Below, piece after piece: positions 1 to 11,990 of a stretch of 64,000 nucleotides of DNA. The DNA is from Chromobotia macracanthus (taxonomy: Eukaryota; Chordata; Actinopteri; Cypriniformes; Botiidae): NCBI GenBank assembly GCA_036877525.1, contig JAZGTH010000008.1, positions 10,191,001 through 10,255,000 on the forward strand, written 5' to 3'. A program made the position numbers and the translations under genes. Every line of letters starts with the position of its first letter. Position 1 is the first letter of the stretch. A model generated the notes under the pieces. It was not told the origin of the DNA. It was given only the letters and a program-made list of their open reading frames with translations, and did no database searches.

Positions 1-438
1 TCATGCGCTCGGAATTTTACTACCAATCAGAATGCGGTTCAGAGGAGCTTTCTGGGTTCGTCAAATGCTTTCCAGCACCGTTGAGGTGACAAATCAGTAT
101 TGAGTGTGCATTGTTCTTTAGCTTTAATTTTACATTAAAAATATTATGAATACGTAAAGAGATTTCCAGTGTGCTCAAAGTATAAGGCATCCAACTGGGT
201 CATACTGTACAGATATGGAAATTTACAGGCTGCTGGTAATGTACAAACTTTGTGGGCACTTTTAAGTTTTTGTGTTATATTTCATGCCTTGCCATTTCAC
301 AGCTAACACAAGCCAAAATTCTAGTTGAATTGACATATACATTGTCTCTAACAGGAATTTTGTACAAATCATTATATAAATGTCCATTCTCCACACCCAC
401 TTGTCCTCAACAGGGGGGCTACAGCGTACCCATATAAT
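1..438. other. Non-coding sequence, nothing recognised
   Basis: AT-rich sequence with only short open frames that match no family I know. No repeat, RNA gene or clear regulatory site seen. Confidence 0.6.
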
Positions 439-680
439 AAAAAAAGGTACTTCACGATGCCATAGAAGAACCATTTTTGGCAGATGGTTCCATAAGGAAC
501 CTTCAACATCTGTAGAACCTTTCTGTTTCACAAAAGGTTGTTTGTGGGGGAAACAGGTTCTATAGATTATAAAAAAGACAGAAATGGTTCTTTTAAGATC
601 CTTTGGCTGAATAATTCTTTGGTGAACCAAAAATGTTTCTTCTATCTAACATCACTATGAAGAACCTTTAAGAACTTTTA
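439..680 (+). mobile_element. Non-autonomous DNA element rich in AGAACC/GGTTCT (family B, copy 1)
   Basis: The stretch alternates AGAACCATTTTTGG, GGTTCCATAAGGAACC, AGAACCTTTC and GGTTCT motifs, which pair with each other in inverted orientation, so the element can fold back on itself. A second copy near 60.8 kb shares the opening (AAAAAAGGT-CTTCA-GATGCCA-AGAAGAACC) and the motif order. This pattern is common in fish genomes, where I know it as a short DNA transposon without coding capacity. Boundaries are approximate; no terminal duplication could be confirmed. The open frames that cross it are by-products of the repeat. Confidence 0.7.
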
Positions 681-1261
681 TTTTTAGAAGCGTAGCTAAT
701 AAAAAGAAGCTGAAAAACATCATGAACAATAAATATAATACAATTATATTGGCTCATGTCTCCTGAACTATAAACTATGTTCCAAAGTTTTAGCATTTTA
801 CTTAATATTACTTAAAATAACACACAGGTAAACTGTACTGTCTACCAGAGGCTGTCATCAGTGTATGATAGATCTGACCACCTGTTCTCAGTACATTCTG
901 TGTGCTTTGATACCCTCTGCATTGTTGACCAGCAGTGTTGAGGGGTCACAGCCAGACCTACATAACAAACACACCATCAATCAATGACCTACAAGAAGAA
1001 AAACACAAGGTCTGAGCCACATTACATCAAACTTAGTTATTAATCTGTGGCAAATAAAGAGGCCAAAGATATCTATTAGCAGAGCACAGCTTCAGTTCAC
1101 TTAATTACAAGCCTCATTAATTTAGGCAACAAAGTCAATTGGAAGTCTGTTTCTTTTAATAATGGTGTTGAGGAAAGATTTTTACAGTATCATCTCTCTC
1201 CCAAAACCTAAAGGAAAAATAGATGCTGAAAAACACTGGAAAAAACACTGGCTGGCTTCAT
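681..1261. other. Non-coding sequence, nothing recognised
   Basis: AT-rich sequence between two short DNA elements. No coding or RNA signal seen. Confidence 0.55.
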
Positions 1262-1597
1262 CCCAGCTAACAGAGAAGGCTCCCATAACGTTGTATAACA
1301 TTCTCTAAAAATTCTCTAAAAATAATCAAAAATAGTCTTGCACTAACATTAGTAGGGCGCTATATATCTGTATCAAAGTGTTATTCTTAGGTTGTTGGTG
1401 GAACGCTGTAAAAAGGTTACATATCATTAAAAAATGTTTAAATAACGTTCTTATAAGGAAACAATAATGTTAATCCAATGTCCAAAAACCTGGGCATTTT
1501 AAATGTTCCTAGAACATTCAAAATAACATTTTTAATGTTTCGGTTACTAATCAAAACATTAGGGAAACGTTCTTACAACCTAAAATTGTTAGCTGGG
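1262..1597 (+). mobile_element. Family A foldback MITE, near full length (copy 1)
   Basis: Begins CCCAGCTAACAGAGAAGG and ends CTAAAATTGTTAGCTGGG, so the outer 11 bp are inverted repeats. The middle holds the family hallmarks: AACATTCTCTAAA, an ATATATCTGTATCAAAG stretch, TTCTTAGGTTGTTGGTGGAACG, AATAACGTTCTTATAAGGAA and CATTAGGGAAACGTTCTTACAACC. At 336 bp it is a good reference copy. It has no coding capacity and must have been moved by a transposase from elsewhere. It is flanked by AT on both sides, possibly a 2 bp target duplication. Confidence 0.85.
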
Positions 1598-2202
1598 ATG
1601 TTGTTACTGTAGGCTGTCCTCCATTACGACAATAGAGGAGAAATAAACAGCAGTCTAATAATCAACAACAGTGCACACAATGATGCTTAAGGGTGATATT
1701 CATCGCAGTAATGGATAGAAAATACACGGGCTCTGCTCCATTAACTGCTGTATGACAATGAACTGTGACCCACAGGACAGTTAAGCATTAACACAGATAT
1801 AACCTGCTTGGAAATGAAGCCCATCATTTGTGCACATAATTTAGTTTTCAAATCAATGGTTTATTATTGATCCCTGTCACCTCTATGAGCAATCACGATA
1901 GCTTCCTTTATTGTTGCAAAAACAACACCTTCCTCCTCCTTATTGTGTTAATTTGATCACTGAGTATCCGTGGAAACGATCTGTCTGTCTCGTACTGCAA
2001 AGTGCTCATATCTTATGTTCCATTTTCTATTATTGTTTGAAATGCAACACAGTCCGGATCTATCCGGAAATGTATCTAATGGCCACTTTGCGCAATTAAA
2101 TTTGTAGGTGCAACACGAATACTCCATCACGTCTAACTGTTATCGACTACTGCCGAGATGATTCCACAGCCTCAGAGATCGCCCATGCAAAGTCACGATA
2201 CA

Positions 2203-2231
2203 CTGTGTGTGTGTGTTTGTGTGTGCGTGTC
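2203..2231. repeat. (GT)n microsatellite
   Basis: Imperfect run of GT with TTT and GCG interruptions; typical fish dinucleotide repeat. Confidence 0.85.
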
Positions 2232-2364
2232 TGAATAAGCGAACGCTGCTTAAGATTGTCAGATTAATGAAGTTCATCGTTCCTTTTAATTTAGCGAAGC
2301 CATACATCAGGATCAGTATAACATCAGGGGCCGTGCGAGAGGATCAGCTTGATCCATTCAAATC

Positions 2365-2382
2365 TGTGTGTGTGTGTGTGTG
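2365..2382. repeat. (GT)n microsatellite
   Basis: About nine perfect TG units followed by AGATATCA. Confidence 0.85.
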
Positions 2383-4013
2383 AGATATCAGTATTCATAG
2401 GATGTGGTCGGAGCCGGGGTGAGCTCATCATGTAGAGAGGGAATCAGTGGCATGAATCATGCTGTATCTATGTAGGAATGTGGATTGAATTTGGATTAGC
2501 TCAAGTCAACGCTATACAAGCTCTTAAATTAAATTAATCTAGAGTGAGCAAAGGGAGATGCCAAATTAACACCAGGCTAAAAATTCACCCATCTCGTGCT
2601 ATACATTTCGCTTCTCCTCTGGCCCTCAGTGCACACTTTACCACTGATAGTCAACCAGATAAACGCAGTGAGGCTTGCGAAAGATTGATTACATTCATAG
2701 GGAAGTGGTTCCCTGATTCATCTTTTCTCCTAAAGCGGTTACTGGCTTGTAGGCAGCGCTTTTGTAGCTTTAAGGTAAAGGCTATTTAAAAAATTACCTC
2801 TATTCCGAGTATTTTTGAGACCACAATGGTAGACATCACCAGCGGTTCAGAAGTAGTTTTGTTATCCACTCCACATTCAGAGAAGCATTTATCTTTATAG
2901 GCATTTAACTGCCTGACCAGCAACTTGATAAAACACGTTACACAACTCACCATTAGTCTTGTTCAACATTTGTCACATACTGTAAAAATACCAGAGGTGT
3001 GTGTTAAAACAGCTTTCCCTCCCACATCTTATTTGTACAGACAGCTACAAGTAAATCATCTGTAGGCTAACTTCCCCATGAATTTGAACAGGTAACAGAC
3101 AGAATGTTTGGGAAAACTGTGTGTCATTCTATTTTACCAGAGGGACAGAAATTAGATCACATTTAGATGATGATGTTACATAGTTATATTGAAGAGTTCA
3201 ATATATATTACCTGTGCTGTATAACCATTTATTTTTACCCAAAAGGTTTTGTTATGTTATCACCACATCAAAAATCATTCACTTCTTAGTTCACTTCAAC
3301 TAGGCCACAGAGAAACCCCTCCAACCAGGGTAATTAGTCTTTCTCATTGGACTTAAAGACTTGCCTGTGATGGACGTCACATACCGAGATTGACCCTTCC
3401 TGCTAGCAGCTGAAATATTTAACAGAGGAAAGCTGGGTCATATAAGCAATGGGGGTTTGAGCCTCCGGAGTGATTTCGAGTCTGTCACAGTGGGGTTTTC
3501 TGATTGGCAGGGTCACAACTTGTTTAAATTGTTCAAACCCCGTGTCTTCAAGCTGTTGCTCCGTCCGTATCAGCGCCACTAAAACCAATCAGACATTTTT
3601 CTAGTTACAGTCGTCTGGTTTACTTTAACAATGAAGGAAAACTGACAGCTGCCGTAGTATAACGTGGTATACTTTATATAACAGAATCTGAAATGATGCT
3701 ATAGTACAGATACAATTTGTAAATATATTAAAGTTCTGAATCAGCGCTTCGCTCTAAGCTCTTGTCTTCGTATGATAAGCTCATCAGAAAGACAGAGGTG
3801 AACACGCTTCTTGTTACCACCTTAATATATTTTGCACTGGTGTGAATCAAATCATACAAGAATGTAAACTAAGCATAAATCTACACGGGTGAGGTAACTT
3901 GCATGCAGTTAAAGAAATGGCAAACTTCATTATTCTGTTTTGATTTTTCTGTCATCTTTGTTTTTCAATAAATGTAAATACCTCATAATCTAATTTGAGT
4001 AGATTTAATTTTT

Positions 4014-4045
4014 ATATGCCACCTAGCAAAGACTAGGAGGCATAT
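4014..4045. repeat. Short inverted repeat (13 bp stem, 6 nt loop)
   Basis: ATATGCCACCTAG is followed by CAAAGA and then CTAGGAGGCATAT. The arms pair over 13 positions with one mismatch. I associate the TATGCC-CCTAG / CTAGG-GGCATA pair with the end of a dispersed fish DNA element, so this may be the edge of an old transposon that runs towards about 4130. Confidence 0.65.
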
Positions 4046-4502
4046 TTTTCCTTTTTTTAAACTTCTGATGTTAGACTGACTTTTCATGTGCATATCTCTG
4101 GCTGAACTACATAACATTAATATTTTCACATTTTACACATCAGTAATTACTCTCTTGATGTTAGTTTTAATGAGCACATTACAGCAGCGACAAAAAGTGT
4201 CAAGGTGAAACTGATTGTATGGTCATAGATTTATAATTGTACAGTTGCAGTGCCCATTCTAAGTTTGTTCCCTCTTATTTTCATTTGGATCATCTATACT
4301 TGTAAACTTTGCTCTAAATCACAGTTTCTTTGCATTTACCACCAGAGACAAATTCTTCACATTTTAAAACAGTTATTGCTGATTAAATTTGGCGGTCAGG
4401 TACCGTGATTGCTTTATTGATTATTGAACAGTAAATAGGATCACTCAGCAAGTAATCTTTTTCCTTTTCCTTCATAATATTCATGCTGGGTTTTAATGTT
4501 TT

Positions 4503-4743
4503 ATGGGGGCATTCCATAGATGTAATGGTTTTTATACTGTACAAACTGTATAATCTATTCCCCCACACTAACTCTACCCCTAAACCTAACCCTCACAGAA
4601 AACTTCCTGCTATTCTGTGTAATCTATAAGCTTGTTTCCTCATGGGGACCTATAAAATATCCCCACAAGGTCATACTGGTATTACTATACTTGTGGGAAC
4701 ATTTGGTCCTCATAACGTAGTGAATACCAGGACCACACACACA
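4503..4743 (+). mobile_element. Dispersed fish repeat (family D, copy 1)
   Basis: Carries ATTCCATAGATGTAATGG, CTACCCCTAAACCTAACC followed by CTCACAGAAAACTT, then TCATGGGGACCTATAAA and TGTGGGAACATTTGGTCC, ending in a short CA run. The block from CCATA to GAAAACTT recurs in the same order near 10.4 kb, which shows it is a repeat and not a gene. The CCTAAACCTAACC stretch resembles telomeric sequence by chance and is part of the repeat. Class unknown to me; probably a non-autonomous element. Confidence 0.7.
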
Positions 4744-5582
4744 ATTATAAAATATTTTTATTTTGCCTGTTGTCTAAATTATTTACTGTATGTGTAAAAA
4801 AATGTCTTAATCTGTTAATAAAACAACACCTAAAAGTAGCAAGAGAACATTAGACAACAGTACAGAAAACCCAAAATGTGTTTCTGGGTCAGAGTGACTG
4901 GGACGTGGTCACGTCTCACTCATTGATGTTATCAGTCTGTGAGCGAGCGTGATGTTCAATGACTCTCGCTGTGCTGGTTACACACCAGCACGTTCTATTT
5001 AATAAACATCTACAATCGCAGCTCATTCCTGGTGGCCCAATTGTTTAATAGCTGTGACAGAAGAACAGAATAAAGTGACACATTCCAGGACCCAGAGATC
5101 CGTGCAGCTTGATGTGGGTAACCTGGGTTTAACGTGATAAGAACAGCGATCGATAGACGTGGAGTCAAACTGCTGCCACGTACAGAAGAAATGATTAAAT
5201 GCCAAATATAACCTAGGACGCTTCAATATAAAGTTGCTCGCAGGGGTTACTGTGTCCTAAAACTTGAGAGATCGGTGAGAGTCAGTGTCCCTGCTTTGTC
5301 CCAGTATGAGGTAGGAGAAGGTAAGGACTCTATCAGCAGTCGCAGAAACAGGGTTAATGTACAGTCACACCTCTGCGCTTGAGCCCTAGCACAAGGCCTT
5401 TGACATTCACAATAAAGAGAGGTCTTAGCAAACCGGTTATCTCTGAGACCAGTGACAGCTCTCCAACAGTTTGGTCCAGGGGTAAAGAGAGATTGAGAGA
5501 GAGAGAGCAGCATCCAGCTGTTGGTGCTCTGCTGTGGATACTGGAAGACTGGATTGACACTGTTGGGGGGAAGGCTTTGAGG
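4744..5582. other. Non-coding sequence, nothing recognised
   Basis: Somewhat higher GC between 5250 and 5580, with several overlapping open frames of 76-88 codons on both strands. None resembles a known protein, and frames open on both strands at once argue against coding. Confidence 0.5.
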
Positions 5583-5732
5583 AGGTCTCCAAATTTACTC
5601 TCCACTTAGATCAGAAATGGGCTTATTTTCTGATCCCATCAAACTGTGCAGTTGCACACAAAAGTGTCTCAGTTTTTATGCATCAACACTGCGTGTCATT
5701 TTGTGACTGGAGAACTACTGCTTTCTATTGCC
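5583..5732 (+). repeat. Local direct repeat, left copy
   Basis: GGTCTCCAAATTTACTCTCC at the start and TTTATGCATCAACACTGCG then GTCATTTTGT further in match the block at 5979-6078, after the intervening MITE. The left copy carries an extra ~45 bp between the two matching segments. Confidence 0.75.
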
Positions 5733-5977
5733 TGGGAATGTTCTCAGAATGTTGACTAACATTCTCTAAAAGTTCTAAAATAGTACAACTTTTTTAACAT
5801 TATATATCACATATATCAAAGTGATATAGTGGATTTAAAAAAAAAAAATACAGAATTTAAGTTTAAATTAAGTTCATATTATGAAACATTAACGTTGATA
5901 CAACATTTGTACAAGCAGACCTTCTGAAGGTTCCTAGATCTTTTAAAATAATGTTTTAACGTTCTTTTAATATCTGG
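5733..5977 (+). mobile_element. Family A MITE, diverged and shortened (copy 2)
   Basis: Opens GGGAATGTTCTCAGAATG, TTGACTAACATTCTCTAAAA and has the ATATATCACATATATCAAAG core. It ends in a decayed TTAATATCTGGG in place of GTTAGCTGGG. The first ~10 bp of the inverted terminus are missing or mutated. It sits exactly between two copies of a local direct repeat. Confidence 0.75.
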
Positions 5978-5978
5978 G

Positions 5979-6078
5979 GGTCTCCAAGTTCACTCTCCAC
6001 CTAAAATTAAAGTGTTTTGATTTTTACGCATCAACACTGCATGTCATTTTGTAACAAAAGACTTTTCGTTGCCTGTTC
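5979..6078 (+). repeat. Local direct repeat, right copy
   Basis: GGTCTCCAAGTTCACTCTCC begins directly after the MITE end. The TTTTTACGCATCAACACTGC and GTCATTTTGT segments also match the left copy at 5583-5732. Confidence 0.75.
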
Positions 6079-7952
6079 TCCTTGTCGGATCGCTAATGTG
6101 CCCGTGTGATTTAATCACAGGCCAAACGCATGTCTATGAGTGCCTGGAAATCCTTTCCCTATCCTCACATGACTACAAGTGGCCACTCCAAATGGCCTCT
6201 GTATTATTTCTTCATCTTGGAGTAATTGCAGCAGTACTTAAAACCCATATTGTGGGGCAAATAAAACATCTGTCAGAATAGGGTGGGGTGTAGGGAGGGG
6301 TGGTAATTGCCCCTCAGTAATTTGTCCACTACTAGAAAAGTTCTCTGTGTCGCCTTTGAAGTTGCTATTAAGATGAGAGAGACCCACGTTTTCTTTATTA
6401 GGAGCTGCCGTGCCTGCTGCACTCTGCCTGTATTACATCAATCTGTCACGCTACATCAAACAGCTCTTGGCTTTTGAATTATGAAGATAATTAATGGAAC
6501 GCGTTTGTCAGAGCGCAGTGCACCTTCAGGCTCCTTGTTTTCATATACGAGAGCACAACAGGACCTTACAGAAGGTTATTTATTCTATATAAGATTTATT
6601 CCTTAATGTTCTTATATAGCCTAACTGGACATTTGCTTTAGTACTAAGTCGGCAAGCTGCAGTATGTACTGTGGATATAAAGTCATTTTAAAGGGGTAAA
6701 ATGCTTGAAAACAAAGATGTGGTGAAAAGTAAGAAAAAGAGCACATTTATTCTCCTGCTAAAGTGATCAATGCGAGCTGAAAGCCCCGCAGCTTACCGCG
6801 ATTTGTCTGGACTCAGCTTTGTGTTTGAACCCCTCGAAGGGTAGCGAAAGCTTTGTCGCGATGCTGGCAGGGTTGAGGGCCATTCAAAATTCAACTACAA
6901 ATGCCATTTAAATTCAGTTCTTTAATTTGAGGTACCACACAAGATTCAAATTCAATTCATTAATTTAATTACATTTAGAATTCAAATGTATTCATATAAA
7001 AAACATCACATAACCGTAAGAATAGATCAACTAGACTGAATAAACAGCTGGTCTTTCTAATAGAAATGCTACTGATATGATAAAAACATAATATTCTCTT
7101 TTGCAGTAGAAGAACAGTCACCCATATTATAGTTTCCTAAGTTCTCCATCAGCTCTTCTGTACTGTGATGCAGTAGGGATCTCCGTAGGACCCTGTGGCA
7201 GGACGTGAGGAAACCGGGGTTCCCCGCTGTGTTCTGTGTCACTCTGGACAGATGATAATGTCAGCAGTGTCAGGATTAATCTGGCTCTAGTAAAGTCTGA
7301 GATTACACCAGTTCATGAAAGTGGGACAAATGTAGAACCAACAGCAGCTCTTATAGGTCACATTTCTAATACCCCCAACAGTGCAGTCTAGCAGGGCCCT
7401 GCAATCTAAAGGCATCACACTTCCGATTAAACCACCAGCAGCAGCAACATTTCCGTATCTATATGATCTGCACCATGAGAATTCATTATACAGCTGTCAC
7501 TGCATCTGGAACTGCAGGCACAAACCTTTCCATGTATTAGCACATATTCTCAACTGATAGATTGGAAATCCAGGGTCGTTCTTTGTTAACCCAAATCTTT
7601 TGAGCCAAAATCACACTGAGTAATTAGAAAGTAGTAGAACCTGCTTCAGTGAAATAAAGTGTTTTAAAAAAGTGAATTTTCTACCAGTATAGGGTTTTTT
7701 TAACAGTAGGAAATGGCTTAAAGTCCAGGCACTGTATTGTGCTGTATGTTCTGTGCACTCTGCATCATCATATGCGGATGATTTTATAGTATTTAAGCAT
7801 TTATTGATGATATTTGTACAGTATGCTGAGTGTTTGCCACTAGTAAAGACAAACAAAGTCGTCATGACACATTTCACAACATTGCAGAGCTCCAATAATA
7901 ATGATACAACCAGGTCAGGCTTGACATGTTAAGTAAACATGTGACTGATGTA
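6079..7952. other. Non-coding sequence; possible old repeat and candidate conserved element
   Basis: No gene seen. The stretch 6360-6550 (around TGAATTATGAAGATAATTAA) reads like conserved non-coding sequence, but only alignment can show this. From about 6860 to 7000 runs of ATTCAAATTC/AATTCAATTC suggest a degraded dispersed repeat of unknown class. Confidence 0.35.
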
Positions 7953-8005
7953 GCTAACAGGGAACGTTCTCAAAATGTGGTGCTAACGTTTCCTTAACAT
8001 TCTAG
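7953..8005 (+). mobile_element. Family A MITE, terminal fragment (copy 3)
   Basis: AGCTAACAGGGAACGTTCTC followed by AAAATGTGGTGCTAACG matches the left end of family A, then similarity stops. Only about 50 bp remain. Confidence 0.7.
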
Positions 8006-10330
8006 AGCAGAAACATGCTTCATACATCAGATCACAATCAGATACGCACATCACAACATGCATGTTTTGCAGGGCGATGTGACACAGACACACGTGTATT
8101 TTTAATGTCTCTCTCTCTCTAATTCTCTTTGCTTTGCTTCTGTGTCTGGCGAAAAGAGATAGAGAATCAAGGGAGAGCGTTTATCAGGTAGTTTTCATAA
8201 CTACAGTATTTCTCCTTTCTGTGCCTATGTAAACAAATGGGTAATTTTTATGCAAGGCAAAGAGAAACACCAATTATCTAGTGCCTATTGAAGATAACAC
8301 TGTCTATTCGCAACTCCATTAACTCGACTTGGAACTTTCATAAAATACATCGTCTTTCATCCAGATTACCAGTGTGTTCCTCATACCACACACCACCTGC
8401 ACATTTACTGAGATATATAATTAATGCTGGGACACTTACACAATACAATACGCCGTACTGCTTAATTGAAAACTTATTGAAAAAGTTTCATGCTAATGGA
8501 CCAAAGTTGCAGAAGAAACCGTATTTCCTCTTACTCTTTTCTTTAACTTTATGAGACTAAAGAATCAGAGACGTGACAGATGGGCAGCACATGCATAATG
8601 GACTGCCGAGCTCCAAAGTTCCTTGGTCATATTAAACCATTTTCATTCTCAGACATCTCGGGACCAGAATGTTTAAATTGGCTGTCAAATTTGTCAGCCC
8701 TATAGAAGAAAAGTGGTCGTGGTTTACCTGTGCTATTCTATGATCCTGACAAGTTCTGTTCAAAATAATCTCCTCAAGAAACTGACAACATGCGTGATAT
8801 ATATATATTCAGGTAACCGTGACACCTTTTACCTACATCGACATGCTATAAATAAAAATGAGGTCAAAGACAATAACACGGGCTAGAGCAATGAAAAGCA
8901 GAATTTAATCTGCCGGTTGCGTTGGGGCACAAATTACTAACAGCTATGACATTGTTTCTGCTATTCAAAGACACTAATATTAAGACAAATACCAATCACA
9001 TTTTCTTTGCTTATAATTTTAGCTAGATTACTTTTACTGATTTATTGTAATCATATAAACATTTCATAGAACACATTATAAATTATGGTGCATTGCAAAA
9101 AATTGCAATAAAAGTTGAAAATGTAATTTTTCTGTAAAATAAAACATGCTATTAAATACTACATAAACCACAGTATCTATAAACATATATAATGAATCAT
9201 ATAAGTTCAGACCGTCAAAGCATTATATACATGCATGTGGCTGTTCACAGAGGTCACAGATGTTTATGAATGTGCATCACATTCATAAACAATGCACTGG
9301 TGTGATTGTATGCATCATTGCAAACTTACTGCGATGCAGACAGGTTCTAGTCATTTTTAATGTGATTGTAACCTTGCTGGAACAGTTAACATTTTATTGG
9401 CAACTTTTTACGGCATATTGCGAATATAAAAATTGCTGATTTGAATGAAACACTATCGTCCTGAGCATTCCAATGCTTTGTTTATTTCAAAGCCTCTGAA
9501 TCTGGAGTTCACGCCAGTGTGTTGAGACTAAGAACTGGTGTACGTTTGTCCCTTGAGGGAAAGGCTACAGGCAGAGAAACTTGCGAAATTTTTGCTTCAA
9601 TTTCACTCCACAATGTGCAAGTGTACGCTCATAAAAGTGCTGTAGCATAACTTAGCTGTAACTTTGGCAATTGTATCAGTTTATATGAAGTGGGCCCCAA
9701 AAGTGTTTGGGTACATAAAGCCACATCTTAAAACATAAGCATGTCACTGCATTCGATAAGAAATGTGAAACAAAGATTTTGTTTAAAAGAAAGACACTTT
9801 TCAGGAAAGATATTTCATAAATAACATTTTTGGGACACTGTAGGACAAGGTTTCTCTGGTTCAGGGTTATTTACCACCATTTGGATGTTACTTTGTAGAT
9901 GTTCTCATTGTAATTACAAGGACTCAGCGTTTTTTAATTAAACATGACATTTCAGCTATCTCTGGTATCCATGGTGAGAGGTTAAGCATGACATTTTTTG
10001 CTTTATATATGTAAGCTGAAGTACATAAACAGCTAACAGGAAGGGACATTATAAAAAAGCTTGTTTTGTTTCCATGGCACAGTTACCATTAATAAGCCAA
10101 AGCATCACCAGTGTTTGTCTTCATGATGGGAAGCCACACTGACAGTTTGATAAGCTGCATGGTTTTAACTGAAGTTCTGTATCAGACTGCAAAACAATCT
10201 TCCAATTGAAATTTTTTAGCTGAGCACATCTCTTTGCTGTAGTACAAAGTCAAAAATTTGATAATCTAGAAATTTAATAATGTAATCTATAACAAGTAAA
10301 TCCTTTCCCTGCCATTATAAATTAGTGGAA
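8006..10330. other. Non-coding sequence, nothing recognised
   Basis: AT-rich, no convincing coding frame, RNA gene or long repeat. A frame of 88 codons (8288-8554) has no recognisable features. Confidence 0.55.
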
Positions 10331-10580
10331 ACACACGTACACACATGCTTGCATATGTGCTTTACAGGGACTCTCCATAAGTGTAATGATTTTTATATTA
10401 AGCTAATCAAACCTTCTGTCCACTTCCCCTAACCCCACCCCTAAACATAACCCTCACAGAAAACTTTGCAACATTTTTAATTAAATTAAATCACCATTTG
10501 GTATGCTTTTTTAAACTATTTGGTTTATGAGGACACAGGTGTCCTCAAAAACCATGTTTACATTGTTATACACATCATTA
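10331..10580 (+). mobile_element. Dispersed fish repeat (family D, copy 2)
   Basis: Shares CTCCATAAGTGTAATGATTT, CCACCCCTAAACATAACC and CTCACAGAAAACTTT with the copy at 4.5 kb, in the same order and orientation. The right part (TATGAGGACACAGGTGTCCTC) differs more. This hexamer-like GGTGTCCTC is partly palindromic with GAGGACAC. Confidence 0.65.
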
Positions 10581-10984
10581 CATACATATTTTTACATATA
10601 ATCCTTCTAAACCACATATACCAGTACAAGTGCGCACATGCACGCTAGATAGTTTGTCTGTTTGTTTCACTGTGTTTGTGAGAAAATCTCATAGACTAAA
10701 AAATCTATCCCCTAATGCCCCATAACCATCACACAAACATGTTAATATTATTAAAGTAAAACATGATTCAGCAAATGTATGAGTCTTTCTTATAGCTGAG
10801 GACCATGTGAAATGTCCTAACAAGTCATTTTTGACAGCTGGTTTCACTATATTTGGACATTTCCAACAAAATCGACACTCACGTTGTACAAACACACCGA
10901 CACACATCATTCAAAATTCAGGATTCATGATTTTGTAATGGTGCCATGTTGTGGCCAATTGTGTAAGAGGAGGAAAAACAGGCT
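10581..10984. other. Non-coding sequence, nothing recognised
   Basis: No gene or repeat recognised between family D and the LINE remnant. Confidence 0.5.
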
Positions 10985-11990
10985 CGTACGCCACAGATGC
11001 AGAAGTGCTAGAATGTACAGTAATAAATACAGTTGATAAATGACACGTCAGTGTGTAAAACAATGAACAGCAGCTCAGAGGAGGTCATTAGCGATTAATA
11101 CAGTGAGTTAAGGGTTCTGATTGCACTGGGAAAGAAGCTGTTTATTACACTGCAGCTCTATGAGGAAAGCAACCTGTGGAATTTTCCGGAGGGCAGAGAC
11201 TGGAAGAACTGATGGGCCGGTGAGGAAAGTTCATTGGAGAGATCATTTGCTTTGCCCTGAGCAGAAGTTTGAAAAATATATTGAAGAACGTCTGCAGCTG
11301 ATTGGCTGTGTGGACTCTCTGCAGGTTTCTGTAGGCTCTAATGTCAGAGCTGCAGCACCATACCAGACAGTTATGAATGTTGTCAAGATATCGTACTCTC
11401 TAATGATGGCTGTGTACAACTCTGAACTTTCTCCCTTCCTCGTTTTTGTATTCGTTCTTTAGGAAACTAGCAATTTTTTCCGAACCATTATTATGAACTC
11501 TATACATTTTGTGAATATATTACTTTTAATTATGCAGTTCACCCTTATACTTAACGTACTGCGCTGAATGTTTAGAAGAATAAGATCCTCCACTAAACAG
11601 GTATAGCAGTCTGAGAAACTGCCTGGCTTTGATGGAATGGTCAAAGGGACCAAAATATATAGCAATCAATATATATACAAGCACACAATCTTCATAATAT
11701 ATGTGATGGCTGATTATGATAGGAGCGATCTACATTTGCACCACACACTTTTGGATGCGGTGTCCGTCAGCAAACTTTGTTGATGGACGGTAGCTGCATG
11801 TTTGATGGTTCTGACTGAGCACTTTTGAGAAGGTCAGATCATAGGTGAAAAGTAAAAAGAGGAGGGGGTAGAGGACACAGCCCTGAGGCACTCTGGCACT
11901 CACGGTGAGTTCTTGCTTTGATTGATTACCCATCCTGCTCCAAAGAAAATCTAGAAGCCAATGGCACATGGGTGGATGATCATGCAAAAC
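10985..11990 (-). mobile_element. Degraded non-LTR retrotransposon (LINE) ORF2 remnant
   Basis: Two parts of a reverse-transcriptase polyprotein are seen on the minus strand, in the right order. At 11987-11730 an 85-residue open stretch reads CHWLLDFL, then VPQGC-L-PLLFLLFTYDL at about residues 33-51 and KFADG at 71-75. This is the finger/palm core of fish LINE reverse transcriptases. The catalytic FADD box is FADG here, so one metal-binding aspartate is lost. At about 11430-11340 another frame reads LTTFITVWYGAA, a hallmark of the region after the polymerase. At about 11190-11095 a third frame reads FQSLPSGK and SFFPSAIRTLNSLY followed by a stop, typical of the ORF2 C-terminus. Several frameshifts and stops separate these parts, and the spacing between FADG and WYG (about 130 residues) is shorter than usual. 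It is clearly dead. The 3' end near 10985 is a guess. I cannot place it firmly in a clade (L2-, Rex1- or CR1-like). Confidence 0.85.

Larger units (their letters stand above)
1598..4013. other. Non-coding sequence with two GT microsatellites
   Basis: No exon recognised. The stretch around 2240-2340 (next to the GT tracts) is rich in AT homeodomain-like cores, but nothing more specific can be claimed. The longest open frame (2544-2789) has no recognisable domain. Confidence 0.5.

Noticed and set aside
4565..4600. CCCCTAAACCTAACCCTC looks telomere-like
   Set aside because: It is part of a dispersed element whose second copy at 10.4 kb has the same flanks; no tandem TTAGGG array.
10030..10050. 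CAGCTAACAGGAAGGGAC resembles the family A terminus
   Set aside because: Similarity stops after about 11 bp; taken as chance.
11121..11462. Plus-strand open frame of 113 codons
   Set aside because: It is antisense to the C-terminal part of a LINE that reads sensibly on the minus strand.
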